NCBI RefSeq assembly: GCF_015595035.1
Contig: NZ_JADNRN010000002.1
Span: 760,647 to 824,646, forward strand
DNA length: 64,000 nucleotides
From: Marinibium conchae
GTDB taxonomy: Bacteria > Pseudomonadota > Gammaproteobacteria > Enterobacterales > Alteromonadaceae
Reading direction: 5' to 3'
Under the pieces are notes generated by a model that searched no databases, was not told where the DNA came from, and worked only from the letters and a program-made list of their open reading frames with translations. Within the stretch, counting starts at the first letter, position 1, and each line of letters begins with the position of its first letter. Of this stretch, positions 1 through 8,828 are shown piece by piece. The translations under genes and the position numbers were made by a program.

Positions 1-113
1 AAGCAAATTTCCATCGGCCCTAATATTATCAGTCACTTAAAGGTGAATTATTTTGGCTTTTTCGCTACACTTAGCGCATATCATTTATGCTTCTTCATAC
101 TTCGAAGGTTTCC

Positions 114-998
114 ATGACTACAAGCAACGTAACGCAATCAAGCGAAGCTAATGCTAGCGCTTCTAACTCATCTAACTTGCTTGATCACCTAAACGATATC
201 GACACCGGCGATGCAGATGGCGGCTCCGTCAACACCAGCAACAGTGATGAGGCGGCTGCTAGCCAAACGCACTTTGGCTTCAAACAAGTAGAAAAAGCGC
301 AGAAGGAGTCGATGGTTGCCGACGTGTTTCATTCTGTTGCCGCTAAATACGACCTAATGAACGACCTAATGTCACTTGGCATCCACAGAATGTGGAAGCG
401 TTACACGATAGATTGCAGTGGAGTACGTCCAGGTCATAAGGTACTTGATTTAGCTGGTGGAACGGGTGATTTAGCCGCTAAATTCAGTCGTATTGTGGGT
501 GAAACTGGGCAGGTGACGCTGGCCGACATTAACCACTCTATGCTGATGGTAGGTAAAGAAAAGCTGACCAACATGGGTATCATGTCGAATCTGAATTATG
601 TGCAAGCAAATGCAGAAGCACTTCCTTTTCCCAGCAACCATTTCGATTTAGTTACCATGGCGTTTGGCTTGCGTAATGTGACTGAAAAGTCTAACGCACT
701 TGCGTCAATATTCAGAGTATTAAAGCCTGGTGGCCGTTTATTGGTATTGGAGTTTTCAAAGCCCAACAGTGAAGCACTGAGCAAAGTTTACGACGCATAT
801 TCTTTCCATCTTTTACCCAAAATGGGCAAATTGGTTGCCGATGACGCAGAAAGTTATCAGTATTTAGCAGAATCGATTCGTATGCATCCCGATCAAGTCA
901 CTCTAGAGAGCATGATGAAGGAAGTTGGATTTGAACAAACCAGCTATACCAATCTCACCGGTGGTATTGTTGCATTGCACCGTGGGTTCAAGTTTTAA
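114..998 (+). CDS. ubiE: Ubiquinone/menaquinone C-methyltransferase UbiE
   Basis: SAM-dependent C-methyltransferase that methylates the benzoquinol ring in ubiquinone synthesis (and demethylmenaquinol where menaquinone is made). It has the family N-terminal signature [17 protein letters not shown] (about residues 71-87), SAM motif [11 protein letters not shown] (111-120) and the later AFGLRNV and [15 protein letters not shown] motifs. I chose the ATG at 114 because GAAGG lies 5 nt upstream; an in-frame ATG at 87 has no such site. At 294 aa it is longer than the usual ~250 because of a Ser/Asn/Asp-rich N-terminal extension of about 45 residues with no recognisable domain. The stop touches the ubiJ start, so it is the first gene of a ubiE-ubiJ-ubiB operon. 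Identity is secure. Confidence 0.97.
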   Translation: MTTSNVTQSSEANASASNSSNLLDHLNDIDTGDADGGSVNTSNSDEAAASQTHFGFKQVEKAQKESMVADVFHSVAAKYDLMNDLMSLGIHRMWKRYTIDCSGVRPGHKVLDLAGGTGDLAAKFSRIVGETGQVTLADINHSMLMVGKEKLTNMGIMSNLNYVQANAEALPFPSNHFDLVTMAFGLRNVTEKSNALASIFRVLKPGGRLLVLEFSKPNSEALSKVYDAYSFHLLPKMGKLVADDAESYQYLAESIRMHPDQVTLESMMKEVGFEQTSYTNLTGGIVALHRGFKF

Positions 999-1667
999 AT
1001 GTATCAAGCACAACTGCTTAGCGCTGCTATTGAAGTCGCCTTAGCGAAACTGCTATCGTTCGACGATGACAGCTCAAAGTTACTAGCGCCACTCGTTTCG
1101 AAACAATGCATAATTCAATTGCATGAGTTGCCATTCCCCTTAGTATTTTCATTTAGTGAGAATGCAGTGGCCGTAAGCTCGGCTGAGCAACATAGTGAGC
1201 ATAAAGTTAGCCCTAAACTAACTCATGATCAGTGCAGTATCGACCTATCACTTTTTATCATCAACGAAATCAAAGATACCAGTAATATCACACGTTTGAT
1301 TCGTGACGGTAAACTCGATTTCGATGGTAACTTGCAAATTGCACAAAACATGAGTGCTTTATTTAACGGTATCAATATCGATATTGAAGAAGTATTGTCG
1401 CAATATGTGGGTGATATTGCAGCACACACCACTATGCAGCAAGTTCATAAATTCAAGCGTTTTGCTAAGCATAATCATCAATTAGCGATGGGTGCACTGA
1501 GCGACGCCTTACTTGACGAAAAACGTATAGCCGTGAGGCCGATCATGGTTGAGAACTATATTCAAGAAGTAAACGAATTGCGTGATAGCACCGACCGAAT
1601 GGAAGCCAGAGTGGCTCTGCTCGAAAAGGCCTCGAGCCGAAAGTTAAATACAAAGAAGGGTGAATAA
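999..1667 (+). CDS. ubiJ: Ubiquinone biosynthesis accessory factor UbiJ (SCP2 domain)
   Basis: Lipid-binding scaffold protein of the aerobic ubiquinone complex; in Escherichia coli UbiJ binds ubiquinone intermediates through an SCP2-like fold and partners UbiK. The 222-aa product has the expected layout: an SCP2-like half with [19 protein letters not shown] in the middle and a C-terminal heptad region ([19 protein letters not shown]) suited to a coiled coil. The gene starts at the base after the ubiE stop and overlaps ubiB by 8 nt, the conserved ubiE-ubiJ-ubiB order. The assignment rests on this order plus the SCP2-like pattern, since UbiJ sequences diverge widely. Confidence 0.92.
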   Translation: MYQAQLLSAAIEVALAKLLSFDDDSSKLLAPLVSKQCIIQLHELPFPLVFSFSENAVAVSSAEQHSEHKVSPKLTHDQCSIDLSLFIINEIKDTSNITRLIRDGKLDFDGNLQIAQNMSALFNGINIDIEEVLSQYVGDIAAHTTMQQVHKFKRFAKHNHQLAMGALSDALLDEKRIAVRPIMVENYIQEVNELRDSTDRMEARVALLEKASSRKLNTKKGE

Positions 1668-3297
1668 CTTGCGTATTGGTCGTTTCTATCACATTGGCAA
1701 AGTGCTGTTAAACCATGGGCTAGATGAGGTGATCCCTTCTCGATTTAGGCCTTGGTATGTTCGCTTATTTCGCAAGTGTATATTTTGGCTTCCTAACAAG
1801 CACAAGCAAGAATCTGAGGGCCGACGTATCCGTTTGGCGCTGGAAACTCTAGGGCCGGTATATATTAAGTTTGGTCAAATGCTGTCTACCCGCCGCGACT
1901 TACTAACACAAGATATTGCCGATGAACTCAGCATGCTGCAAGACAGCGTACCACCATTTTCATCAGAGCTTGCCGAACAAACTATTCGCGAGGCGCTAGA
2001 GCTCAGCGATTTATCAGAACTTTTTAGCGATTTTGAATCGGCGCCGCTGGCGTCGGCTTCCATTGCGCAAGTGCACAGCGCGATCTTAAAAAGCAATGGT
2101 AAGCAGGTGGTGGTTAAGGTGCTTCGACCGCAAATCAAACAAACGATTGAAGCCGACGTAGAATTGCTAGAAAGCATCGCGCGAGTGTTACAAAAAATCC
2201 TTCCTGATGGCCGGCGCTTGAGACCTGTCGAGGTGGTGCGGGAGTACAAGCGAACTATATTAGATGAGCTTGATTTACTTCGTGAGGCAGCTAATGGCAT
2301 ACAAATTAAGCGAAGTTTTGAAGGGTCGGAAGCCTTATATGTGCCGCACTTCTATAGTGATCATTGTCGTAAAAATGTGATTGTTATGGAGCGCGTTTTC
2401 GGTATTCCAGTGTCGGATGTAAGTAGCTTGCGAGCACAAAATACCAACATGAAGCTACTTGCAGAGCGTGGTGTTGAGGTGTTTTTTACTCAAGTTTTTC
2501 GTGATAGTTTCTTTCATGCAGATATGCACCCAGGTAATATTTTCGTAAGTAGAGAGCACCCCGAAAATCCGCTGTATATCGGTATCGACTACGGCATTGT
2601 CGGCACGCTTAACAAAGAAGATAAACGTTATCTGGCAGAAAATTTCATTGCCTTTTTTAACCGTGATTATCGGAAGGTGGCCGAGCTTCATGCCGATTCT
2701 GGCTGGGTACCTGCCGATACTAACATCGCCGACTTTGAAATGGCGATAAGAACGGTGTGCGAACCTATATTTCAAAAGCCGCTTGAAGACATTAGCTTTG
2801 GCAACGTGCTTCTGCAGTTATTCAATACAGCGCGACGCTTCAATATGGTGGTGCAGCCGCAATTGGTGTTGTTGCAAAAAACCTTATTATACGTTGAAGG
2901 TTTAGGCCGACAGTTATATCCGAAGTTGGATTTGTGGCAAACCGCAAAGCCTTTCCTTGAAAACTGGATGAAGGAACAAGTTGGGCCCAAGGCCATGTTG
3001 AACAAGGTTTATGAAAATCTGCCTTTTTGGTCAGAGAAACTCCCCGAAATGCCCGACTTACTCTATGATGGCATGCGCCAGTTAAAGCGCATTCCAATAG
3101 AGCAGCAGAAACACCATGAGCTGCAAATAGAAGCCATTAAAAGCACGCAAAAAGCGCGTTTTTATAGCCACTTAGCAGCCGCATTTACCGTCATTTCCGT
3201 GCTTATGTACTTGTTTGACAAGTCGATGTGGTGGAGCGTTCCAATAGGCATTGTCGGTTTAAGCTGTTGGTTTCTATCATGGCGGAGACTTTCCTAG
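1660..3297 (+). CDS. ubiB: Ubiquinone biosynthesis ATPase/kinase-like protein UbiB
   Basis: Membrane-anchored atypical protein-kinase-like ATPase of the ADCK/UbiB family, needed for ubiquinone synthesis. The family KxGQ segment appears as [15 protein letters not shown], the Ala-rich loop as [13 protein letters not shown], the nucleotide-binding lysine in VVVKVLRP, the catalytic loop as [10 protein letters not shown] and the metal-binding motif as IDYGIVG. Two membrane helices occupy the last ~45 residues. The 545-aa length is normal. The annotated start is GTG at 1660, which practically touches AAGAAGGG; a TTG at 1669 sits 8 nt after AAGGG and may be the true start. It is the third gene of the operon. 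tatABC, which often follows ubiB in relatives, is absent here. Confidence 0.96.
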   Translation: MNNLRIGRFYHIGKVLLNHGLDEVIPSRFRPWYVRLFRKCIFWLPNKHKQESEGRRIRLALETLGPVYIKFGQMLSTRRDLLTQDIADELSMLQDSVPPFSSELAEQTIREALELSDLSELFSDFESAPLASASIAQVHSAILKSNGKQVVVKVLRPQIKQTIEADVELLESIARVLQKILPDGRRLRPVEVVREYKRTILDELDLLREAANGIQIKRSFEGSEALYVPHFYSDHCRKNVIVMERVFGIPVSDVSSLRAQNTNMKLLAERGVEVFFTQVFRDSFFHADMHPGNIFVSREHPENPLYIGIDYGIVGTLNKEDKRYLAENFIAFFNRDYRKVAELHADSGWVPADTNIADFEMAIRTVCEPIFQKPLEDISFGNVLLQLFNTARRFNMVVQPQLVLLQKTLLYVEGLGRQLYPKLDLWQTAKPFLENWMKEQVGPKAMLNKVYENLPFWSEKLPEMPDLLYDGMRQLKRIPIEQQKHHELQIEAIKSTQKARFYSHLAAAFTVISVLMYLFDKSMWWSVPIGIVGLSCWFLSWRRLS

Positions 3298-3461
3298 CCA
3301 AGGCGTTAAGCTATGCTCACATCATCTATTTTCTGTTTATTTTTTAAACTGGTACGTTTATTGTAATCTTGACTGAATAAATAGCGCTATTTGTATTAAG
3401 TAGCGGTTAACTGCGGCCGATAAAAACATAAGCGCAGTGTTTAACCAGGCAGGAGATAGTC

Positions 3462-4064
3462 ATCAAGCAAGATACACAGCAGTTTGTAGTTGCAGCAAAC
3501 ATAGCGGCACACTTAGAAAAGGCGATTGTTGTTGCTAAAGAAATATCTTTAGCGTCGAACAATGCCGGTGTGTTGGCGGCAAGGGCTGGCACAGATGCGG
3601 CAGGTTTTGGTGCATTGGCGGAGTTTTTAGACCAACTTGCGCGCAAAACCATTCAAGCCTCGAACGACATTAATAAACAAGCCATGCAAATTAGCAAGCT
3701 CACCACCAATGCAGTGCGCACCGAAAGCGCCCAACAACGATATGTAACAGCCTTTGATAAAGGCCAGCAAGCTACTCACATAGACAGCCTCAAAACTAAT
3801 TACGCCGACATTAATCAACAAGTTAAAAGTGAAACCGAAACCATCGACAGTTTGTCGCGCCAACTTGCTCGTGGCCTCGAAGTGCTCAAGCAAGAGCTCG
3901 ACGTAGGTAAAGTGCTGGCTTCTATGTCTTTGGTTGAAGCCTCTCAAGCAAGCAGCGAGTATTCAAATCAACTTACCGACAATGCCAAAAATATTGGTAG
4001 CGCAATATCGCGCATAGAAAAGCATGTTGGTGATGCCATAAAACTCATGCCTAGAAGCAAGTAG
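3462..4064 (+). CDS. Coiled-coil protein resembling a chemotaxis-receptor signalling helix, no standard start codon
   Basis: Alpha-helical, Ala/Gln/Ser-rich protein of about 200 aa without membrane segments. Heptad-like runs such as ANIAAHLEKAIVVAKEISL and repeated hydrophobic spacing resemble methyl-accepting chemotaxis signalling helices, but the conserved receptor hairpin tip is not present, so the role is unknown. The frame is open with consistent coding character from 3432. The only standard start is GTG at 3570, without a ribosome binding site, and it would remove 36 plausible residues. A good AGGAG (3451-3455) lies 6 nt before an ATC codon at 3462, in a context where a one-base change from ATG is the simplest reading. 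Either a rare AUC start or a start-codon mutation. It stands alone between ubiB and the next gene. Confidence 0.6.
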   Translation: MKQDTQQFVVAANIAAHLEKAIVVAKEISLASNNAGVLAARAGTDAAGFGALAEFLDQLARKTIQASNDINKQAMQISKLTTNAVRTESAQQRYVTAFDKGQQATHIDSLKTNYADINQQVKSETETIDSLSRQLARGLEVLKQELDVGKVLASMSLVEASQASSEYSNQLTDNAKNIGSAISRIEKHVGDAIKLMPRSK

Positions 4065-4090
4065 CCAAAACTTAACTAAAGTGAGAACAG

Positions 4091-4828
4091 ATGAAAAGCC
4101 AAAAGATATTTGAAGCGAACAATCATGAATGGTTTGTGTTTGGAAGAGATCCCGACAAGCCTCATAGCGTTATCGATACAAACCAATACATGATAAAAAC
4201 TAAAAATCATGGCTTTTTAATGGACCCAGGTGGTATCGAGCTATTCGCACCAATGTTGGCGAGCGTAGTAAGAGAAGTGCCTATTGAGAATATCACGCAG
4301 GTATTTGCTTCGCATCAAGACCCCGACATTATTTCCTCGCTTGGTTTGTGGGACAAGGCGCTTACTAATGCGACTCTGCATTCCCCGCAGATATGGGAAG
4401 GTTTTCTGCGACATTTCGGCATGGACAAAATGACTTTCAAGGGCATTCCCGATGGCGGTGCAAAGCTGCAACTAGACCAAATTGAAATTGAATTTATACC
4501 CGCACATTATCTTCATTCCTCTGGCAATTTTAATGTTTACGATCCAAAGGCAAAGATTTTAATGAGTGGCGACATCGGCGCTGCACTAGAGCCCCACGAT
4601 GCGCCAATGGAAGTAGAAGACTTTGAGTCTCACATCCCTAAAATGGAAGGTTTTCATCGTCGATGGATGCCATCGAATCGCGCAAAAAATGATTGGGTAG
4701 AGCGTGTGAGTCAGCTCGACATCGACATGATGTGCCCACAGCACGGGCGGATATTTAAAGGTGACGATATTAAACGCTTCCTTGAATGGTTTGAAAAACT
4801 AGAGGTGGGCACCGCAGTTCGTTCCTAA
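4091..4828 (+). CDS. Metallo-beta-lactamase-fold protein with oxygen-binding di-iron (ODP) type site
   Basis: Cytoplasmic 245-aa protein of the metallo-beta-lactamase superfamily, closest in pattern to the ODP di-iron domain of flavodiiron proteins. Metal-ligand-like motifs are SHQDPDII (about residues 74-81) in place of the hydrolase HxHxDH, a central PAHYLHSSGNF, MSGDIGAAL and a C-terminal CPQHGRIF. Substitution of HxHxDH by HxDxD-like spacing favours oxygen or redox sensing or reduction over hydrolysis; this is inference from family knowledge. No flavodoxin domain is attached. It follows the coiled-coil gene by 26 nt and may share its transcript. Confidence 0.8.
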   Translation: MKSQKIFEANNHEWFVFGRDPDKPHSVIDTNQYMIKTKNHGFLMDPGGIELFAPMLASVVREVPIENITQVFASHQDPDIISSLGLWDKALTNATLHSPQIWEGFLRHFGMDKMTFKGIPDGGAKLQLDQIEIEFIPAHYLHSSGNFNVYDPKAKILMSGDIGAALEPHDAPMEVEDFESHIPKMEGFHRRWMPSNRAKNDWVERVSQLDIDMMCPQHGRIFKGDDIKRFLEWFEKLEVGTAVRS

Positions 4829-4926
4829 AAGAAAAAAGCACGATTAAACAAAACTTAATCTGCATAAGGTGGTATATACTGTTGTGAGCATTGTTCATCG
4901 TAACGAAGAGCGCAGGTCTAACTAGG

Positions 4927-4961
4927 CTTGCGTACTTCGTAATAATAATAAAAAACGCAAG
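4927..4961 (+). promoter_or_regulatory. Hairpin able to mask the ribosome binding site of the SirB2-like gene
   Basis: CTTGCGT (4927-4933) is complementary to ACGCAAG (4955-4961), and the second arm runs into the AAGGA ribosome binding site (4959-4963) of the gene starting at 4971. The 7-bp stem with a 21-nt loop could modulate translation. The complementarity is seen; any regulatory role is conjecture. Confidence 0.3.
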
Positions 4962-4970
4962 GAACTCGGC

Positions 4971-5414
4971 ATGTATACCATTGTTAAACATACCCACTTA
5001 ACCATTATTCTACTGACCTTTGTTTTCTTCATCATCAACTTCGTGTTGATGATGAGAAAGTCGCCGGCGGCTCAGAATAAAGTATTGAAAATTGGCCCAC
5101 ACATTCTATACACCCTTTTTGTGATCACCTTTATTTATATGATTTCAGTGAATCCCTTGAAGTTATATCCATTCGTTAATGGTTGGGCTTCGTCGAAGTT
5201 AGGTGGCTTTGTGTTGTACGTGCTGTCGATCACCCTGGCTTTGAAATGGGCGAAAACTAATCTGTGGCGTTTTGTTGGTTTGATCAGTGCCATTTTCTGG
5301 TTAGTCATGAGTGCCCGTCTTGCCTATGCTCATCACCTCAAGGTGAAAGGGGCAGAGCAAGATACCAGCGCCTATTTAGAGCAAGCGCAAATATTCCTAA
5401 CATCGCTTAGCTGA
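4971..5414 (+). CDS. SirB2-family inner-membrane protein
   Basis: 147-aa integral membrane protein with four predicted helices. It matches the SirB2 family in length, in the conserved N-terminus (MYTIVKHTHLTII) and in the W/K-rich helix boundaries. SirB2 was named as an up-regulator of invasion gene expression in Salmonella, but its biochemical role is unknown and most family members are in non-invasive bacteria. AAGGA sits 7 nt before the ATG. The MFS transporter reading frame begins at or just inside its 3' end, so the two are probably co-transcribed. Confidence 0.8.
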   Translation: MYTIVKHTHLTIILLTFVFFIINFVLMMRKSPAAQNKVLKIGPHILYTLFVITFIYMISVNPLKLYPFVNGWASSKLGGFVLYVLSITLALKWAKTNLWRFVGLISAIFWLVMSARLAYAHHLKVKGAEQDTSAYLEQAQIFLTSLS

Positions 5415-5421
5415 GTACCTT

Positions 5422-6789
5422 CTGAAGCCGCTTTCTCTTACCTCGGCAGCTCTACTTGCGGTATGCATCGGTTATCTGATTGCGCCAATGGGCATGGCTG
5501 CCGTTAATGTGGCCATTCCTGCGCTTGCGGAAGAATTGCAAGCTAACGCAATCAAAGTGTCGTGGTTACCCACCTTATATATTTTAGCCAACGTGGCCTT
5601 AATGTTACCGTTTGGCAAGCTCGCCGACAATTACGGTCGAAAGCGTGTGTATGCAATGGGCTTACTTTTAAACGCGCTTGCCTCATTAATGTGTGCCCTA
5701 GCGTCCGACATTGATTGGATCTTGTTTTGGCGTTTTGTGCAAGGAGCATCAGGCGCGATGATATTTGGCACAGGTGTCGCTATTATTACTTCAGTTACCC
5801 CTTCGGAGAAGCGCGGTGCAGCCTTAGGTAAACTAGCCGCCTGCGTGTATGTGGGCTTAACCCTAGCGCCAGCGGTAGGTGGTTGGCTTACTGAATTTTT
5901 AGGCTGGCGTTCGGTGTTTTATTTTCAAATACCGCTTATGCTGATGTTGCTCGCTTTTATATATTTAAAATTACCGGGCGAATGGAAGAACGACGAGCAC
6001 TCGCGTTTTGATTGGGTTGGTTCGTGTATTTTTATCACTTTCTCATGCACTTTAGTATATGGCTTAAGTAAGCTTCCTAGCTTGTTAGGGCTAAGTATTT
6101 TGAGCTTGTCGCTGCTTAGTTTAGTGAGCTTTGTAATGCATCAGCGTCGCGACCCGCAACCGCTTATTCGAGTGCAAATGTTCCGCGAAAGTCGCGTGTT
6201 TAGCCTTTCATTGATGACTTCATTTTTTATGTACGGCAGTAACTTTGCGATTATCTTTTTATTAAGCTTATATCTGCAATACATCAAAGGCTACGGCCCA
6301 GCCTATTCTGGGCAAATACTACTTATGCAAGCCTTGCTCATGGCGATAGTGGCGCCTTTTGCAGGGAAATTGGCCGATAGGTTTGAACCGCGTATTGTAG
6401 CCACCACAGGTTGTGTAATTGTCGGTTTGGGCTTTGCACTGCTCATTCGCCTCGACACCAACACGACTGCCTTATACATATCAGCTTCGCTGGCGCTCAT
6501 TGGCTTGGGTTTTGGTTTGTTTTCAACTCCTAATAACTCAGCCATTATGGGTGCGGTAAAAGAGCAGGAAGTAGGTGTAGCCTCTGCATCTATGAATTTA
6601 TCGCGCACCATCGGTAACCTGTTTGGCATGAGTATTGTGAACTTAATGATGCACTTCTACATTGGTGATGAAACCTTTAATGCCAGTAATAACGCAGAGC
6701 TAATGAGCACAATTTCCTTGGCCTTAATGATGTCGCTCACATTTGTTATTATTGCAAGCGTCGTGTCGGCGATGCGGGGTAGGCAGTAA
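5422..6789 (+). CDS. MFS transporter (DHA2-like drug:H+ antiporter type), start uncertain
   Basis: Polytopic secondary transporter of the major facilitator superfamily with the motif A-like GKLADNYGRKRVYA between helices 2 and 3, and motif C-like APAVGGWLTEFLGWR, typical of drug:H+ antiporters. Substrate unknown. The first ATG (5488) falls inside the first membrane helix. The same frame is open back to 5401 and encodes a convincing start of helix 1 (KPLSLTSAALLAVCIGYLI) but contains no ATG, GTG or TTG. I placed the start at CTG 5422 tentatively, with a weak GAG 6 nt upstream; translational coupling to the preceding gene (stop 5412-5414) would also fit. From 5422 the protein is 455 aa. The family call is firm; the 5' end is not. 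Confidence 0.85.
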   Translation: MKPLSLTSAALLAVCIGYLIAPMGMAAVNVAIPALAEELQANAIKVSWLPTLYILANVALMLPFGKLADNYGRKRVYAMGLLLNALASLMCALASDIDWILFWRFVQGASGAMIFGTGVAIITSVTPSEKRGAALGKLAACVYVGLTLAPAVGGWLTEFLGWRSVFYFQIPLMLMLLAFIYLKLPGEWKNDEHSRFDWVGSCIFITFSCTLVYGLSKLPSLLGLSILSLSLLSLVSFVMHQRRDPQPLIRVQMFRESRVFSLSLMTSFFMYGSNFAIIFLLSLYLQYIKGYGPAYSGQILLMQALLMAIVAPFAGKLADRFEPRIVATTGCVIVGLGFALLIRLDTNTTALYISASLALIGLGFGLFSTPNNSAIMGAVKEQEVGVASASMNLSRTIGNLFGMSIVNLMMHFYIGDETFNASNNAELMSTISLALMMSLTFVIIASVVSAMRGRQ

Positions 6790-6803
6790 TTTACACGTGT
6801 AAA
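6790..6803. promoter_or_regulatory. 14-bp perfect palindrome upstream of the lytic transglycosylase gene
   Basis: TTTACACGTGTAAA begins directly after the MFS stop codon and lies about 130 bp before the transglycosylase start. The perfect dyad suits a dimeric regulator operator, but no regulator gene is adjacent, so this is only a candidate. Confidence 0.25.
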
Positions 6804-6936
6804 GTACCTGAGCTAACAAGAGAAATAACGAAGAACGTCGTTGTGGAATATATGCGATTATCTTTATAACTAAATATGACCGTGTATAAGTGAGTCAGAG
6901 ATAAAAACGCGATAGTATGAGTTGGTATAGTAAAAA

Positions 6937-7569
6937 ATGATAATAGAGTGGTTAAACGTGCGGTTTTATGTGGCTATACAATTAATACTTTACTTGGGTT
7001 TATTTGCGTTGAGCGCCTCTGCTTATGCGCAGGTGTATTCCTACGTGGATGAAAACGGCGTAACAGTATTAACCAATAAAAAGCCTAGTCAAAAACAGGC
7101 TTCAATCAAGAATCATGGTTGCTTTGGTACTTGCCGTACAGGTATTGATTGGGCAAATACCCCACTTGAGCCGGCGGCTTTTGCCGATGAAGTCGACGAT
7201 GCTGCGAATACGTTTGGCGTTGATAAGGCTTTAGTAAGAGCTATTATTCATGCTGAATCTTGGTTTGATCCCGATGCGCTATCAAAAGCTGGCGCACAAG
7301 GGCTTATGCAGCTCATGCCAGCGACTCAAGAACGATTTAACGTGACCGATGCTCACGATCCAGAACAAAACATTCGTGCTGGCGTTCAGTATCTGGCGTG
7401 GTTAATGAAAGAGTTTGACAAAGATCGTGACCGAGTTATTGCCGCTTACAACGCTGGCGAGAACGCAGTAAAACGCTACGACGGCGTACCACCCTTCAAC
7501 GAAACCAAAGAATATCTGCGCCGAGTGAATATTCTATATTCCCGCTATAGTAACGAGCATTCTTCCTAA
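6937..7569 (+). CDS. Secreted lytic transglycosylase (DUF4124-like N-terminus plus SLT domain)
   Basis: Peptidoglycan-cleaving lytic transglycosylase acting in the periplasm. An N-terminal hydrophobic signal sequence ends around ASAYAQ, followed by the short DUF4124-like segment VYSYVDENGVTVLTNKK, then an SLT (Slt70/MltC-type) domain. The catalytic glutamate is in IIHAESWFDPDALS, followed by GAQGLMQLMPAT, then AGVQYLAWL and IAAYNAGENAV. All family motifs are intact; 210 aa is normal for a compact SLT protein. No good ribosome binding site precedes the ATG. It is the last ordinary gene before the toxin/immunity array, whose first Rhs debris begins about 10 nt after its stop. Confidence 0.92.
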   Translation: MIIEWLNVRFYVAIQLILYLGLFALSASAYAQVYSYVDENGVTVLTNKKPSQKQASIKNHGCFGTCRTGIDWANTPLEPAAFADEVDDAANTFGVDKALVRAIIHAESWFDPDALSKAGAQGLMQLMPATQERFNVTDAHDPEQNIRAGVQYLAWLMKEFDKDRDRVIAAYNAGENAVKRYDGVPPFNETKEYLRRVNILYSRYSNEHSS

Positions 7570-7577
7570 TCTCAAAT

Positions 7578-8289
7578 GGGCACCACGCCCAACTTATAGA
7601 ACACTGACGAGCAATATGATGCGCAATAGGATAACTACTATCTAAGAGCGCGGTATTATGAGCAAGGCGTTGGGCGGTTTACGCAGATGGATACTTGGTA
7701 TGGCAAGCCCTGCACACCGCTAACACTTAACAAATATTTGTTTGTTCATTCTGATCCGGTCAATGGAATAGATCCCTCGGGTTTCGTGAGAATTGACAAT
7801 ATTAGTATCGCTTCCAGTGGGCAAGCTACTATTAGGACTGCGACAGTAAGCAGCAGGGTGAGATTGTTCAGCGGAAAAACTAAAGGGAACCCTGTTAATT
7901 TGACAAAACAGGTAGGATGTTTTGTTGGTCAACAGTATGTAAACGCAAAAACTGATAGAGTGGAAGAGCATCACCCACTTCAAAAAAGTATTGGCGGTGC
8001 TGAAAAACAAGTACTATTGCAAACTGCGAAACAGACTCATCAATTGCTTCATACGGTTCAAAACATGCTGTTTAGAGAAGCTGGATTACCTCCTTTGAAT
8101 ACAAGTGCAGGTAGATTTGAGGCCTTTTTTTCTAACAACCCAGGTACAAGAAAGCTTGCATTTAACGTAACAATTACAGCCGCGAAAAAAGTTGATAAGT
8201 TCTGTGGATACAAAGGGAAGAAATCTTTTGAGTCACATCTAAAACGAGAAATTCGTCGCTGGGTCAAAACAAGCGGAAAAACACTGTAA
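7578..8289 (+). pseudogene. Rhs tip 1: broken core fragment plus HNH-like nuclease toxin
   Basis: The segment opens with core sequence (GGCACCACGC...ACTTAT) that skips about 87 nt present in the other copies and then has a TAG (7627-7629) where other copies read TTG. From the ATG at 7687 the frame is open for 200 aa: the end of the Rhs core (NKYLFVHSDPVNGIDPSGF) and then a toxin of about 165 aa. The toxin has EEHHPLQKSIGG and, further on, THQLLHTVQNM, a His arrangement like HNH/ENDO VII-fold nuclease tips, and a basic tail with CGYKGKKSFESH. A second copy of the toxin tail lies at 34450-34677. Without the Rhs N-terminus it cannot be exported; re-initiation at 7687 could still make the toxin. 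Confidence 0.7.
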
Positions 8290-8313
8290 TAGAAAGTTTA
8301 AGCAAGGAATATT

Positions 8314-8757
8314 ATGAGGGATATTAACTTTATCAACAGTTTAGAGTTTAGCGTTGATATTTTATTTAACAAAGCTGATTATGACACATTAGTGTTCTCA
8401 GAAGTGAAGTTCCTAGAGAACTATACAAGATACCAATCATTGAATATTTGGTTTCTTGTTGCGAAATGTGATAATAAAATCGAACAAATTTCTTTTGTGA
8501 GAAATAGCACCGTTAAATTTGAAGGGAAAATTGGCATAGGCGATAAGATTAGCAAAGTCTATGACTATTTGGGCGACTGTGAAACCCAAGGGCGAATATA
8601 TGAGCCTATAAATAAAGAGGGTGTTTTATTCGAAGTCGAAAACAAGCGAGGCTCAGATAGAATTGAGAGCTTTACTATTTTTAGACCCAGAGTATTTCTT
8701 GGAGTATTGCCATCGCACATCGCTGATAACTTAAAAGGAGTTAAGAAACTGCCTTAG
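8314..8757 (+). CDS. Putative immunity protein for tip 1
   Basis: 147-aa soluble acidic protein directly downstream of the tip-1 toxin, with AAGGA 6 nt before the ATG. I do not recognise the family. It is predicted beta-rich, with SLNIWFLVAKCDNK and GIGDKISKVYDYLGDC as its most distinctive stretches. The immunity role is inferred only from position. The related toxin tail at 34450-34677 is followed by a completely different, cysteine-motif protein, so the toxin family may be neutralised by more than one immunity type. Confidence 0.55.
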   Translation: MRDINFINSLEFSVDILFNKADYDTLVFSEVKFLENYTRYQSLNIWFLVAKCDNKIEQISFVRNSTVKFEGKIGIGDKISKVYDYLGDCETQGRIYEPINKEGVLFEVENKRGSDRIESFTIFRPRVFLGVLPSHIADNLKGVKKLP

Positions 8758-8828
8758 TAAAAGCGATATCAGTTGTCGATAAGAAGATAAAAAACGACTG
8801 ATCGTTCGGTGATATTTGGGTAATTAAC

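Noticed and set aside
1875..2300. 141-aa antisense ORF within ubiB
   Set aside because: Ser-rich shadow of a conserved gene; ubiB motifs are read in the other strand.
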